Shown: positions 21,165 through 30,224, counted from the stretch's first letter. The stretch: DNA of 64,000 nucleotides from CAVZLD01 sp963776055 (GCA_963776055.1 CAVZLD010000014.1:558001-622000); one strand, 5' to 3'. Made by a program: numbers and translations. The notes: generated by a model not told the origin, from the sequence alone.

Positions 21165-22199
21165 ATGTTCTTCTCTCGACACATTGGAATGAAACGCCTG
21201 GCCCAGTTCTGTGGGCGTCTCGGCATCGCCATGGACGCGGGCGTCGATGTGCGAAGGAGCCTTGCCCGTGAGGCGCAAAGCGGGTCGTCGTACCACCGGT
21301 CGCAGGTCGAGCGAATCAGTCAGGCGGTGAATCGCGGGGATAGCATCCCCGAGGCGGTGCAGGCGACGGGCGACTATTTTCCCGAGTTTTTCCGCGAAAT
21401 GGTCGAACTGGGAGATCGAACAGGCCGGCTCGACCGAGTCCTGAAGCGGCTGGCGGAGCATTACGAGCATCTGGTCACGCTGCGGCGGATCTTTTTGTTG
21501 GGGATCGCCTGGCCGGTCATTGAGTTGGTGATTGCAATCGGGGTGATCGGGGTGCTGATCCTCGTGCTGGGATGGGTGGCACGGCGGACCGGCGAGAACG
21601 CCGATCTGTTGGGTTTCGGCCTCGTCGGTTTTCCGGGGCTCGTCCGCTATGTGTTCCTGCTGTCGCTGTTGGCCCTCTGCGGGTATGGGTTGTTTCTGCT
21701 CTTCACTCGCGGTCCCTTGGCGAATCGACTGGCCCAAGGGTTGATGTTCCTACCCGGGATCGGAACGAGTCTGCGCACGATGGCGATGGCGCGGATGGCC
21801 TGGACCCTCGGATTAGCGTTCGATTCCGGCGCCGATGCGCTCCAATCGGTACGACTCGCCTTAAAGAGCACGGTGAATCCGTACTACACACAGCATCTGG
21901 CGACTTTGCAGCGATCGATTCGTTCGGGTCAAGTGCTGCACGATGCGATGCGCGAGACGGGCGCCTTTCCGGAGGATTTTCTCGACGCCGTGCAGGTCGG
22001 CGAAGAATCGGGCAAGTTGAGTGAATCGCTGCTGAAACTGGCGGAACAGTACCAGGATCGGGCGCGCACCGCAGCCACCGGGTTGACCGTCGCCGCGTCG
22101 ATTGCCGTCTGGCTGTTCGTGGCCATGATCTTGATCTTGATGATCTTCCGCCTGTTCGGTGCCTACATGGGTATCTTACGCGACGTCGGCGGATTCTAA
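21165..22199 (+). CDS. type II secretion / type IV pilus GspF-PilC-like inner-membrane protein
   Basis: A 344-residue protein with the duplicated T2SF architecture. Domain one (residues about 5-110) has FCGRLGIAMDAGVDVRRSLA and FPEFFREMVELGDRTGRLDR; then membrane helices near 115-145 and 165-185; domain two has GLAFDSGADALQSVRLALKS and DFLDAVQVGEESGKLSESLL, ending in a C-terminal helix (GLTVAASIAVWLFVAMILIL). GspF/PilC proteins form the platform on which pilins are assembled. A start at 21189 is also possible; neither has a strong ribosome site. No ATPase or pilin gene adjoins, so it is an orphan copy, and its partner machinery must lie elsewhere. The 25-bp repeat array begins 12 bases after the stop. 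Confidence 0.8.
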   Translation: MFFSRHIGMKRLAQFCGRLGIAMDAGVDVRRSLAREAQSGSSYHRSQVERISQAVNRGDSIPEAVQATGDYFPEFFREMVELGDRTGRLDRVLKRLAEHYEHLVTLRRIFLLGIAWPVIELVIAIGVIGVLILVLGWVARRTGENADLLGFGLVGFPGLVRYVFLLSLLALCGYGLFLLFTRGPLANRLAQGLMFLPGIGTSLRTMAMARMAWTLGLAFDSGADALQSVRLALKSTVNPYYTQHLATLQRSIRSGQVLHDAMRETGAFPEDFLDAVQVGEESGKLSESLLKLAEQYQDRARTAATGLTVAASIAVWLFVAMILILMIFRLFGAYMGILRDVGGF

Positions 22200-22218
22200 C
22201 TTGGCCCCGTGGGACAGC

Positions 22219-22329
22219 CTTCCAGGCTGTCCTGTTGAATAGACTTCCAGGCTGTCTTGTTGAATAGCCTTCCAGGCTGTCCTGTTCGATCTCCTTCCAG
22301 GCTGTCCCATTTGATCCTCTTCCAGGCTG
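22219..22329 (+). repeat. 25-bp tandem repeat, CTTCCAG family, five units
   Basis: CTTCCAGGCTG starts at 22219, 22244, 22269, 22294 and 22319, an exact 25-bp period. The core with its flanks (GACAGCCTTCCAGGCTGTC) is palindromic. Its reverse complement matches the arrays at 52831-52905 and 60138-60212, so this is a dispersed family. The copy lies between the GspF-like stop and the next repeat element. Confidence 0.9.
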
Positions 22330-22420
22330 GTGCGTGTCGCACGAACACGCAATTTACGTGGCGACGATCTTCGGAGCAGAACGGGCGACGAAACGCTACA
22401 GGGAACTGCCACGCGCTGTA
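22330..22420 (+). repeat. 92-bp dispersed element, copy 1 (plus orientation)
   Basis: The copy begins with the small hairpin GTGCGTGTCGCAC, continues GTGGCGACGATCTTCGGAGC and GGGCGACGA, and ends CGCGCTGTA. It aligns over its whole length with copies at 33181-33274 (minus) and 39688-39780 (plus). It abuts the 25-bp array and ends 10 bases before the ATG of the next gene, so that gene's leader is repeat DNA. Confidence 0.85.
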
Positions 22421-22430
22421 TCATGCCAAG

Positions 22431-23102
22431 ATGAACGCAACTCGGCCAACCGACGACCAGCGATCCAGCGATCGTGAAGTGGGGTTTCGTTGGGCGTTAC
22501 CGATTGGGATCGTGGCGCTTTGCCTCTTGTTTTTTCAGGGGTGCGAAAACAATCGGATCCAGCTAACGGTCGGCCCTTTGGCACCCTTTGCAGAGATCGA
22601 CTACGACGAAGAACTGCCGTTCGACAGCGATCTGACGTATTTTTCCGTCCCACGACTGGCGTTCAATTTCGTCGGGCTTGGGTTTCTGCTTGTGATTCTG
22701 CCCTGGTATTCGAGACGCGTTCGAGGTGTCTTGGCGTCGCCGGAGGTCCGAGTAGCGATCCTGATCGTGGCGATCGTGTTTAACTCGATCCTCTATCTGC
22801 ATCCATTGTGGGTGAATGCGGTCTTCTGGCCCACATGCAACGTGACGGATGTACTCGAATCCGTCTTTGGCAGCCCAACAACGCAAAGCGGCGAGCGGTG
22901 GATGATGGCTAGTGCGTCGAGGCTTTATTTCCTGATCTGCTGGTCCGCAGTAACGCTCCTGCTTTGGGTCAGCAAGTGGGTGGCACGGCGTTACGTTTTC
23001 GTCGATCCCAACCGCTGGTGGCAATTCAATTTGCAGTCGTTCCTGCTGGCCACGTTTATTGTTGGAACCGGCTTGGGGATGCTACTGCGACTGTGGCGAT
23101 AA
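22431..23102 (+). CDS. small membrane protein, function unknown
   Basis: A 223-residue protein with four probable membrane segments: residues about 21-38 (ALPIGIVALCLLFFQGC), 75-92 (FVGLGFLLVILPWY), 105-125 (VAILIVAIVFNSILYLHPLW) and 165-180, plus a C-terminal one. The end NRWWQFNLQSFLLATFIVGT is a motif I recognise as recurrent in planctomycete membrane proteins (WWQFSLR-type) without a known function. The ATG at 22431 is chosen because the upstream part of the open frame is translated repeat. I do not recognise a catalytic family. Nothing around it suggests a role. Confidence 0.6.
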   Translation: MNATRPTDDQRSSDREVGFRWALPIGIVALCLLFFQGCENNRIQLTVGPLAPFAEIDYDEELPFDSDLTYFSVPRLAFNFVGLGFLLVILPWYSRRVRGVLASPEVRVAILIVAIVFNSILYLHPLWVNAVFWPTCNVTDVLESVFGSPTTQSGERWMMASASRLYFLICWSAVTLLLWVSKWVARRYVFVDPNRWWQFNLQSFLLATFIVGTGLGMLLRLWR

Positions 23103-23216
23103 GAGAACGGCGGACGCTGTGACTCAGCGACGAGGGAACAATGACCCGCCCGTTTCGCATCAAGTGCTGCGAGGGTAAAGCCTCCCGAAGCCACCGAAGG
23201 ACTTTTCCCGCGTTCT

Positions 23217-23966
23217 TTACGGGCGTAGGTCCGTAGATTTGAGCAGGCCGAGTTTCTTGAACTTGGGCAGAATGTTTGCGCGGCAGTAGGGGTTGCGGCG
23301 ATTCTTTTCGAAGTATTCCTGGTGGTAATCTTCGGCTTCGTAGAAGTCGCTGGCAGCCGTGATTTCCGTGACAATTTTGCCTCGGAATTGGCGAGTGGCA
23401 TTCCACTTCTTCTTGGACTCTTCAGCGGCTTTGCGTTGCGCCTCGGTGTGGTAGAAGATGGCGGAACGATACTGGGTCCCGACGTCGAGGCCTTGGCGAT
23501 TGAGGGTGGTTGGATCGTGCAGTTGCCAGAAGACGTCGAGCAATTTGTCGACAGGCAGGATTTCGGGATCGAACTGGACCTGCACAACTTCGGCGTGGCC
23601 GGTAGTGCCGGTGCAAACGAGCTGATAGGAGGGGTTCTTCACGACGCCGCCCATGTATCCAGAGACGACCGACTCAACGCCGTCGATCCGGTCCAACACG
23701 GCCTCAATACACCAGAAGCAACCGGCACCGAGGGTGATCGTTTCCAGCTTTTTCATCGATGATTCCTCTTCGTCAACCGGTTCTGCCTGCTCGTTTTTTG
23801 GCGATTGCCGCGCGACGGTCCGCGTTTCCATTGTGGATTGGGCCCTCGCCCGCTGGGAAGGCCCCCGCAGGTCGGTCTTCGTCCCGGACGCACGGTGGCT
23901 GGAATCGCAGCCGATTCCGAGCGCCAGGCCGCCGACCAAGCACACCGCCAAGAGATGATGGTTCAT
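23217..23966 (-). CDS. msrA: peptide-methionine (S)-S-oxide reductase, exported
   Basis: MsrA reduces methionine-S-sulfoxide in proteins. TITLGAGCFWCIEAVLDRID contains the catalytic GCFW cysteine (Cys83), SGYMGGVVKNPSYQLVCTGT and GHAEVVQVQFDPE follow, and YRSAIFYHTEAQRKAAEES and DYHQEYFEKNRRNPYC give the substrate-binding Tyr/Asp/His region. Unlike most bacterial MsrA it has about 70 extra N-terminal residues beginning with a signal-like segment (MNHHLLAVCLVGGLALGIGC) that could be a lipoprotein leader, although the lipobox is weak. I infer repair of envelope proteins. The C-terminal Cys of NPYC may act as the recycling residue. Gene intact, 249 residues. Confidence 0.9.
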   Translation of the reverse strand: MNHHLLAVCLVGGLALGIGCDSSHRASGTKTDLRGPSQRARAQSTMETRTVARQSPKNEQAEPVDEEESSMKKLETITLGAGCFWCIEAVLDRIDGVESVVSGYMGGVVKNPSYQLVCTGTTGHAEVVQVQFDPEILPVDKLLDVFWQLHDPTTLNRQGLDVGTQYRSAIFYHTEAQRKAAEESKKKWNATRQFRGKIVTEITAASDFYEAEDYHQEYFEKNRRNPYCRANILPKFKKLGLLKSTDLRP

Positions 23967-24197
23967 CAGTCGAGTCTCCGCGGAGGTTTCATTTTCTACG
24001 AGTGCGGTACGAGGGTTTCAACTTGGAGCCGTGTGCCGATCGCTTCGCCAGTGCGGAAGTTCGTAACCCGTCCTGTCGTCCCACTAGTTCGCCAAGTGAG
24101 ATGCTCAGCCCGGGACCGGCCGCTATCGCTCGGACGTAGCCCTTGGTACTCCCTCCCCTGTTATTGAACCGGGAATCCGGCCGCGTATTCACCGTTT

Positions 24198-24929
24198 TCA
24201 CGCATATTCCTGCGTCAGCGGCTTGATCACCACCTCGGGTACGTGCGCTCGGGCGGGCAATTCGGCGATCGCCAGGATGATCTGCGCCACGTCTTCGGGC
24301 TGTAGCATACGTCCCCGGTGTTCCGGAGTCACCGGTTTGGGTCGTTGTTCGAGGATCGGCGTATCCACCTCGCCAGGGTAGACGTTTGTGATGCGGATTC
24401 CGCGGCGAGCTTCTTCCAGACCGGCGGCCGCACCGAGGCCGGTCGAGGCGAATTTGGAGGCGCAGTAGGCGATCCCGCCCAGGTCGGCCGCTCGTTTTCC
24501 GGCGATGGACGAGATGTTGATGATCACGCCATCGGTCCGCTCACGCATTTGGGGCAAGACCGCCCAGAAGCAGTTGTAGGTCCCGGTCGAGTTGATCGCC
24601 ATGATTTGATCCCATTGTTCGGGAGCCATCCTGGCCATGGAGCGTTCCTTGATATTGACCCCCGCGGCATGCACCAACAGATCAATTTGCCCCAGTTCCT
24701 GCGTGGCCCATTGGACCAGCGATTCCACACTCTCGCGTTGGGAAACATCGACCGTCTTGTATTTTAGAGGGGCACCTTCTGGGGCTTGCGTGACCGTTTC
24801 CTGCAAGAGTTTCTCGCGACGCCCCGAGACAACCACCTCATATCCGTGCCCTGCCAGGACCCAAGCAGTGGCCCGTCCGATTCCGCTTCCACCACCCGTA
24901 ATCAGTGCTTTTTTGGTCGCCAACGCCAT
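24198..24929 (-). CDS. short-chain dehydrogenase/reductase (SDR)
   Basis: A classical cytoplasmic SDR of 243 residues. ALITGGGSGIGRATAWVLAG is the nucleotide-binding TGxxxGIG motif, VSGRREKLLQE suggests NADP preference through its Arg-Arg, LLVHAAGVN is the NAG-type motif, ISS precedes the catalytic Ser region and GIAYCASKFASTGL holds Tyr-x-x-x-Lys. I prefer the ATG at 24929 because GGAAGG is 9 bases before it, whereas the ATG at 24938 is directly adjacent to that site. Substrate is not predictable; 3-ketoacyl or sugar alcohol oxidoreduction are common in this group. It is transcribed divergently from the RDD operon. Confidence 0.85.
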   Translation of the reverse strand: MALATKKALITGGGSGIGRATAWVLAGHGYEVVVSGRREKLLQETVTQAPEGAPLKYKTVDVSQRESVESLVQWATQELGQIDLLVHAAGVNIKERSMARMAPEQWDQIMAINSTGTYNCFWAVLPQMRERTDGVIINISSIAGKRAADLGGIAYCASKFASTGLGAAAGLEEARRGIRITNVYPGEVDTPILEQRPKPVTPEHRGRMLQPEDVAQIILAIAELPARAHVPEVVIKPLTQEYA

Positions 24930-25175
24930 AGGTTTCATCCTTCCGACCCTGGTTCTCGCGGACCGAACAACTCACACGGCCGGTCCGCATCAGTTGCGAG
25001 GGAGTAGGTTTTGGAAATAATGAGGCCGTGGTGCTCTGTCACAGGCGAAACGGAAAGGCGACCTCCGATCTTGGAATGGCCATCCGCGAGCAAGCTGCCT
25101 CATTCGCGGAATGAAATGACCAGCCCATGTCGTGACAGAGTCGTCGTACTCTTCTCCAAAGCAGATTGTGGGTGA

Positions 25176-26069
25176 ATGACGGCAGAATACAAGCAGATTG
25201 ACTGCACAATCGACATTGTGACGCCGGAGAACATCGCATTTCAATATGCGGTGGCCGGCCCGTTTCGTCGATTGCCGGCACTGCTGATGGACATCTGCAT
25301 CCGTTTTGCCGTCTTGCTCGGCGGCCTGGTTCTGATGGGGATCACCGTCGGCTTTCTGGGCGTATCGGGCGAGTTGTTGTTCGCCGTGTGGCTGCTGGTG
25401 TGGTTCGGTTTGGAGTGGTTCTACGGCGGACTGTTGGAGACTTTCTGGAATGGCCAAACCGTCGGCAAGCGGCTGATGGGGATCCGGGTTTTGAGTGTCG
25501 ATGGCCAGCCGATCAACGGATTGCAGGCGGTGATGCGGAACATTTTGCGGACCGTGGATTTGATGCCGTTGATTCCGCTGACTGCATGGCTGGGGGAAGA
25601 AGGTCCCTGGCTGTTGCCTACGTGCCTGCTGGGACTGGTAGCGATGGTCTTGAACCGGCGCTTTCAACGGTTGGGGGATCTGGTTTGCGGAACGATGGTC
25701 GTCGTAGATGACCGCAGTCGGATGTTGCGGCCGGTCCGACTGCAGGATCCGCGAGCATTCGAACTGGCGGCCGAGTTGCCGACGCACTTTCAGGTGGCTG
25801 GAAAACTAGCGCAAGCGCTGGCAGCATACGCCGAGCGAAGACCGTACCTTTCGAAATCGCGACGCGAGGAAATCGCCCAACATCTGGCCGCGCCGTTGAT
25901 CAAGCGATTGGAGCTGCCCCCCGACACGAGTCACGACCTGCTGCTGTGCGCACTGTACTACAGAACATTCGTCGTGGACCGTTCCGCTGCGGATTCGGAG
26001 CAAACCGGGCCATCGCAATTGCTGCGGCAACCCAACCGCCAAGGATTGTCCTCGGTCGTAACCAGGTGA
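25176..26069 (+). CDS. RDD-domain membrane protein, first gene of the MoxR/DUF58 operon
   Basis: The 297-residue protein opens with a cytoplasmic stretch TIDIVTPENIAFQYAVAGP, then an RDD domain: Arg-Asp-type first helix region RRLPALLMDICIRFAVLLGG, second helix LLFAVWLLVWFGLEWFYGGL, GQTVGKRLMGIRVLSVDGQP, and a last helix with NRRFQRLGDLVCGTMVVVDD. The C-terminal third is a soluble helical tail. RDD proteins are of uncertain function, possibly transport-related. It is followed at 3 bases by the SpoIIM-like gene, and the same neighbour order (RDD, SpoIIM, DUF4129, DUF4350, MoxR, DUF58) is known in several phyla. Confidence 0.87.
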   Translation: MTAEYKQIDCTIDIVTPENIAFQYAVAGPFRRLPALLMDICIRFAVLLGGLVLMGITVGFLGVSGELLFAVWLLVWFGLEWFYGGLLETFWNGQTVGKRLMGIRVLSVDGQPINGLQAVMRNILRTVDLMPLIPLTAWLGEEGPWLLPTCLLGLVAMVLNRRFQRLGDLVCGTMVVVDDRSRMLRPVRLQDPRAFELAAELPTHFQVAGKLAQALAAYAERRPYLSKSRREEIAQHLAAPLIKRLELPPDTSHDLLLCALYYRTFVVDRSAADSEQTGPSQLLRQPNRQGLSSVVTR

Positions 26070-26072
26070 ACC

Positions 26073-27058
26073 ATGCAGATTGCGGAACGATTAGTCGAGC
26101 GTCGCGGTCAGTGGGTCGAATTGGAGCAGCTATGCCTGCAACTGGAGAGTCGACGGTCCCGATCAGGCTGCCTTCCGAGACGATCACGCGGTTCGCTGCG
26201 CTGTATCGTTCGGCCTGTGCCGACCTGGCGTTGGCCGACGCGTATGAATTGCCGCCCGCGACCGTTCAGTATCTGCATCGGCTTGTCGGTCGAGCGCACA
26301 ATCAGCTCTACCGCAGCCAGGGTTTCGACTATGGGGCGTGGGGCAAGATCCTGTTCGAAGAGGTTCCGCAACGGATTTTTCGTGACGGATGTGTGCAGTT
26401 CGTGTTCATGCTCTTCTGGGGAGTCTTCCTCCTGTCGGCTCTGCTGGCCGCCTCGCCACAACTCTGGGCCGATTACGCCGAGCAGATCCTGGGCGATGCG
26501 ATGATCGATCAACTGGAATCGAATTTCAGCCAACCGATCGGCGGTCGGAATGCCGCGATGAACCCGGTGATGGCCAGTTTCTATATCTATAACAACACGG
26601 GAATTGGGCTGAAATGCTTCGCCGGTGGGCTACTGATTATTCCGGGCGTGCTGATCACCACCTTCAATGCCGCCTTCCTGGGGGCCTCCTTCGGCTACAT
26701 GGCTCGCCCAGATGTCGTGGAAGGAGTGAACTTCTTCCATTTCGTCACGGCCCACGGCCCGTTCGAATTGACGGCGATCGTCATGTCCGCCGGGGCGGGG
26801 CTGCGGCTGGGCCTGTCCTGGCTGAAAACCGACGGCCTGACTCGCACCGCTTCGCTACGCCAAACCGCCCGAGAAGCGATGCCGATCATGGGCGCCGCGA
26901 TGGTGCTGTTCTTTCTGGCGGCGCTCATCGAAGCGTTCCTCTCGCCCTCCGCCGCCCCGTACGTGGTGAAGGCGGTTGTGGCCATTATCTGCAGTGGTCT
27001 GCTGATGCTGTACTTCGTTGTTCTGGGCTATCCGCAAAGGGATCCACGTGCAACTTGA
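26073..27058 (+). CDS. SpoIIM-like (stage II sporulation protein M family) membrane protein, one frameshift
   Basis: The start frame gives MQIAERLVERRGQWVELEQL, the usual family opening, and then a shift near 26150 leads into ITRFAALYRSACADLALADA, FVFMLFWGVFLLSALLAASP, NPVMASFYIYNNTGIGLKCF, FNAAFLGASFGYMARP and FFHFVTAHGPFELTAIVMSA. The Asn-rich IYNN and the His-Gly-x-x-Glu (HGPFE) motif are diagnostic of the SpoIIM/DUF95 family. Five to six membrane segments are predicted by eye. In Bacillus SpoIIM works in septal peptidoglycan degradation; planctomycetes do not sporulate, so an envelope or peptidoglycan-linked role is only analogy. Confidence 0.85.
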
Positions 27059-27929
27059 CCGCACCGAGATTGCGATTCGTGAACGCCGGCCATCGGAGTT
27101 GCTCGATCTGGCGCTGCGTGTCACATCGGTGTATGCGGGACCGCTTTTGCTGTGGACCGGCATCGTGGCTTTCCCGTTCGCGATGTGGAACGCGTGGTGT
27201 ATTGGCTGGATGGTGCGTGAAGAGTACAGCGCGGGGAATATCTTTCGGTATTCGGTAACCATGGCGCAACTGATTATTCTGGAAGCTCCCTGGGCAACGC
27301 TCGCGACCACCCTCTTTCTCGGTCGCGACGATGTTTCAACAGCCGACGTCGGGCCGGTTCATCTTTCCCGAATCTGCGCCGTTTTCTCCCTCGCATCTTC
27401 TGGACGGAGCTGCTTCGCGGCAGTCTGATCGGAATCCTGCTCAGTCCGTGGCTCCGATCCGAGGCGGTTCCGAGCTCTACGGAATTTCTGCTGACGCTCG
27501 TTTGCGGCTATGCGTTGTTGACACGCGTCATGCGGCCGTTCATGAACGAGATCGTCTTGTTGGAACGGAATCCGTTGCGATCTGCCGATCCGCAAGCGAA
27601 TCACGGTCCGTCGTCGCAGCCTCGCACTGCATGGCCCTCGCGGCAGCGAGTTACTGGGACGCTCGATAACCGTGATGATCGCATCGATCCTGCTCGCCGC
27701 TTGCCTGACGCTTTCCTTCTGGTTCGTCGCCGGAATCCTGACCAGTCAATGGCGCTGGGGACCCTTGATCATCCACCTGTTTCTGCCGCTGGCTCTGTGG
27801 CTCGTCGTGATCTACGCCACCGTGGCGCGCTTTCTGAATTACCTGGATTTGCGGATTCGTCGCGAGGGTTGGGAGGTGGAACTGCGTGTGCGCGCCGCCG
27901 CCGACGAATGGAAGGGGCAACCTGCATGA
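27048..27929 (+). CDS. operon membrane protein, function unknown, frameshifted
   Basis: A GTG at 27048, overlapping the SpoIIM-like stop by 11 bases and preceded by AAGGGA, starts QLDRTEIAIRERRPSELLDL. Membrane segments follow: VYAGPLLLWTGIVAFPFAMW, a second near QLIILEAPWATLATTLFLG, a third (RGSLIGILLSPWL, in another frame), and a C-terminal pair MIASILLAACLTLSFWFVAG and IIHLFLPLALWLVVIYATVA. The frames join near 27335, 27400 and 27590-27650; the joined protein has about 290 residues. The last part ends EVELRVRAAADEWKGQ. I recognise no named family, but a protein of this build sits between SpoIIM and DUF4129 in related operons. The stop overlaps the next ATG. Confidence 0.65.
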
Positions 27930-28966
27930 ACCGTTGTTCCGCTATCGCCGTAATGCTCGTCGCCTGCACGCCCCTGTTCGCTCGCCTGGACTTCGCACCG
28001 CCGCCGACTTCGACCCGCAGTGGATCTCTCATCGACCGGCAATCTCTCGACGCATGCCAAATTCGTGCCGAGCGGAGATCTCTGGTAGGGTGGGCTCAGC
28101 TCGCATCGCGAGCGCAAGCCCACCAACACCACGGCCAGACCACCACGCCAAGAACCCTGGCGGCCTGTGTCGCACATCCGGCATCGGTGCCACGCCTTCT
28201 GGCAAAAAGGGACCTTGTGCGTTCTGTCCTCCGCCGTCATCCGTTCGCGTCAGCAGCTGGAGCCCGAGCATGGACGCTGCGAGTGGCCGAATCCGAGCCG
28301 GTGGATGCCGCCGCCGACGCACTGACGGAGGCGGCTTCGTTTCCTTGGTACGATGCGGAGACGGACGGATTGCGACCGGTGCCCTTGCCCCCCTATCAAC
28401 CGCCCATCCAATCGTCCGACTGGGAATGGACCCCACCCAATCCAACTCGGCCGAATTGGCCATCGTGGCTGCAGTTTGCGGTGCGGAGCGGATTGGCCCT
28501 GATTCTGTTCGGGCTGTTACTGCTTCTGCTGCAGTATATGAAGGGCCGATCGCCGTGGTCGGCATTGCGCGGACGCAGCGACGCCGCGGGGCGTGAATCG
28601 GAGGCCGATCGCATTGAGGATTTGCCCTTTCCCATCAAGCGACCTCAAACCGACCTGCTCGGCGAGGCTCGCCGACATTATGCAGCCGGCCGGTACGGCG
28701 AAGCGGTGATCTACCTGTTCAGTTACCAACTCGTCCAATTGGACAGGAACCATTTCATTCAGTTGACCCGCGGAAAAACGAACCGGCAGTATCTGCAGGA
28801 GCTGCCCACGGCGACTCCGTTGCGTCAGACTCTGTATCAGACGATGGTGGCATTCGAAGACGTCTTCTTTGGAAAGCACGCACTGAGCCGCGAACGGTTC
28901 GAGGCCTGCTGGAATCGACTGGATGAGTTTCACCATCACGTACAACTCTTGACGGAACAGACCTGA
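27926..28966 (+). CDS. DUF4129-domain membrane protein with a repeat inside its N-terminal part
   Basis: The ATG at 27926 overlaps the previous stop (ATGA). A signal-like N terminus (CSAIAVMLVACTPLFARL) is followed by about 100 residues of poor sequence character that contain a 40-bp dispersed hairpin repeat at 28085-28124. From residue 135 on the protein is clean: AASFPWYDAETDGLRPVPLP, a membrane helix LALILFGLLLLLLQYMKG, then the DUF4129 domain LLGEARRHYAAGRYGEAVIY with LTRGKTNRQYLQELP and a final helical HALSRERFEACWNRLDEFHH. DUF4129 proteins accompany MoxR/DUF58 genes. Frameshifts in the N-terminal part are likely (around 27990) but I cannot place them firmly. Either an insertion or sequence error has altered the N-terminal region. 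Confidence 0.75.
   Translation: MNRCSAIAVMLVACTPLFARLDFAPPPTSTRSGSLIDRQSLDACQIRAERRSLVGWAQLASRAQAHQHHGQTTTPRTLAACVAHPASVPRLLAKRDLVRSVLRRHPFASAAGARAWTLRVAESEPVDAAADALTEAASFPWYDAETDGLRPVPLPPYQPPIQSSDWEWTPPNPTRPNWPSWLQFAVRSGLALILFGLLLLLLQYMKGRSPWSALRGRSDAAGRESEADRIEDLPFPIKRPQTDLLGEARRHYAAGRYGEAVIYLFSYQLVQLDRNHFIQLTRGKTNRQYLQELPTATPLRQTLYQTMVAFEDVFFGKHALSRERFEACWNRLDEFHHHVQLLTEQT
28085..28124 (+). repeat. 40-bp GGTGGGC hairpin repeat, intragenic copy
   Basis: GTAGGGTGGGCTCAGCTCGC and the complementary second half ending GCAAGCCCACC form a strong hairpin. The same 40-bp sequence occurs at 48167-48206 and, slightly altered, at 55001-55040, both intergenic. This copy lies inside the DUF4129 reading frame. 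Confidence 0.85.
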
Positions 28967-28967
28967 C

Positions 28968-30191
28968 ATGTCGATCGATCGTGGGTACGCTGTCTGTCTC
29001 CTGTTGCTGCTGGGGTTATCCGCGGGTTGCCGCGATACGGTGCACACGGAATACGGGCGACGGCGAGGATTGCAGGCAGCCAACAGTCTGAATGGCACGA
29101 GTGTCTTGGCGCACATGTTCCAGCAATCGGGCCATCGCGTCAGCAGTTGGCGACGTCTTTCGCCCAAGCTGGACCGAGAGCAGGTGATTGTCTGGGTGCC
29201 CGATGACTTCGCCGCGCCCGACCAGTGCGCAAGTGAAGTATCTCGAAGCCTGGTTGAATGCCGCACCGGGAAGGACGCTGGTTTATGTCGGACGAGACTA
29301 CGATGCCGCGACCGACTACTGGCAACGCATTCTGCCCGAGGCGGCGCCGGAACAGCGAATCGAGATTCGGCGTGTGTTGGCGGACGAGGTCTCCCAGCGT
29401 TGGATAGTGCAACATCAGACCTACGAGCCGCAAAGTTGTCGGTGGTTTCGCCTGCAGCCACAACGATCCGCGCTACCCGCCGGCTCCTTGCAGGGCCCGT
29501 GGCAAGAAGGCTTGGACGCGTCCCGTGTGAACCGGCCGCTGAAGACGCTGTTGCTGCCCAACGTTCCCGACGAGGCGAACATCGTGCCGCTCGTCACGAC
29601 GGACGAAGAGCAGACGGACGAAGCAGAAGATAGCGCAGGACTCCGCAGGACTCCGCCCCGGACAGCGAATCGTCACTTCGATTCGAAACCTTGCTGGCGG
29701 AGGATGGCCGCGTCCTGGCGGGACGGTTCTGGCGATCTTACTGGGACGACAGTCAGATCCTGGTGGTTGCCAACGGGTCGTGGTTGCTGAACCTGCCCTT
29801 GGTCGAGCATGAGCATCGCAGACTGGCAGGGCGATTGATCGACAGTTGCGGCCCGCCGGGGCGAGTTTGCTTTTTGGAAAGTGGTCCGGGAGGACCGAGG
29901 ATTTCCGAAAGCGACAAGAATCTGCCGTTGCTGGTGCGCGCGTTCACGGTGTGGCCGCTGAGTGTCGTGTTGCTGCACTTGACGCTGGTAGGAATTCTGT
30001 TCTGTTTCTGTGTGTTTCCGATCTTTGGTCGCCCGCGCAACCTTCCGGTGGAGACTGTTTCCGACTTTGGCAAGCACGTGGCGGCCGTGGGGGAACTGTT
30101 GGAGAGGCGTGCCGATGCGGAACATGCGCAACAACGCATTCAGCAGTACCACCAATTAACTTCTGGCAAGGAACGGCCGTCACGGCAGTGA
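28968..30191 (+). CDS. DUF4350-domain membrane-anchored protein, frameshifted
   Basis: The ATG follows the DUF4129 stop by 1 base. A signal/lipoprotein-like N terminus (GYAVCLLLLLGLSAGCRDTV) leads to LNGTSVLAHMFQQSGHRVSS and IVWVPDDFAAP, the DUF4350 opening, then YLEAWLNAAPGRTLVYVGRD in a second frame, and VVANGSWLLNLPLVEHEHRR with GRLIDSCG in a third. A membrane helix SVVLLHLTLVGILFCFCVFP and a cytoplasmic tail FGKHVAAVGELLERRADAEH end it. Frames join near 29217 and 29645; at the second a 10-bp tandem duplication (AGGACTCCGC twice) explains the shift. DUF4350 has a class I amidotransferase-like fold without clear enzymatic role and is a standard member of MoxR operons. Confidence 0.78.
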
Positions 30192-30224
30192 GCACGGACG
30201 CGTTTCTGATACAAGGTCTGACGA

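Noticed and set aside
22219..22329. A CRISPR array
   Set aside because: The whole 25-bp unit repeats with no unique spacers of constant length, and no cas gene is present.
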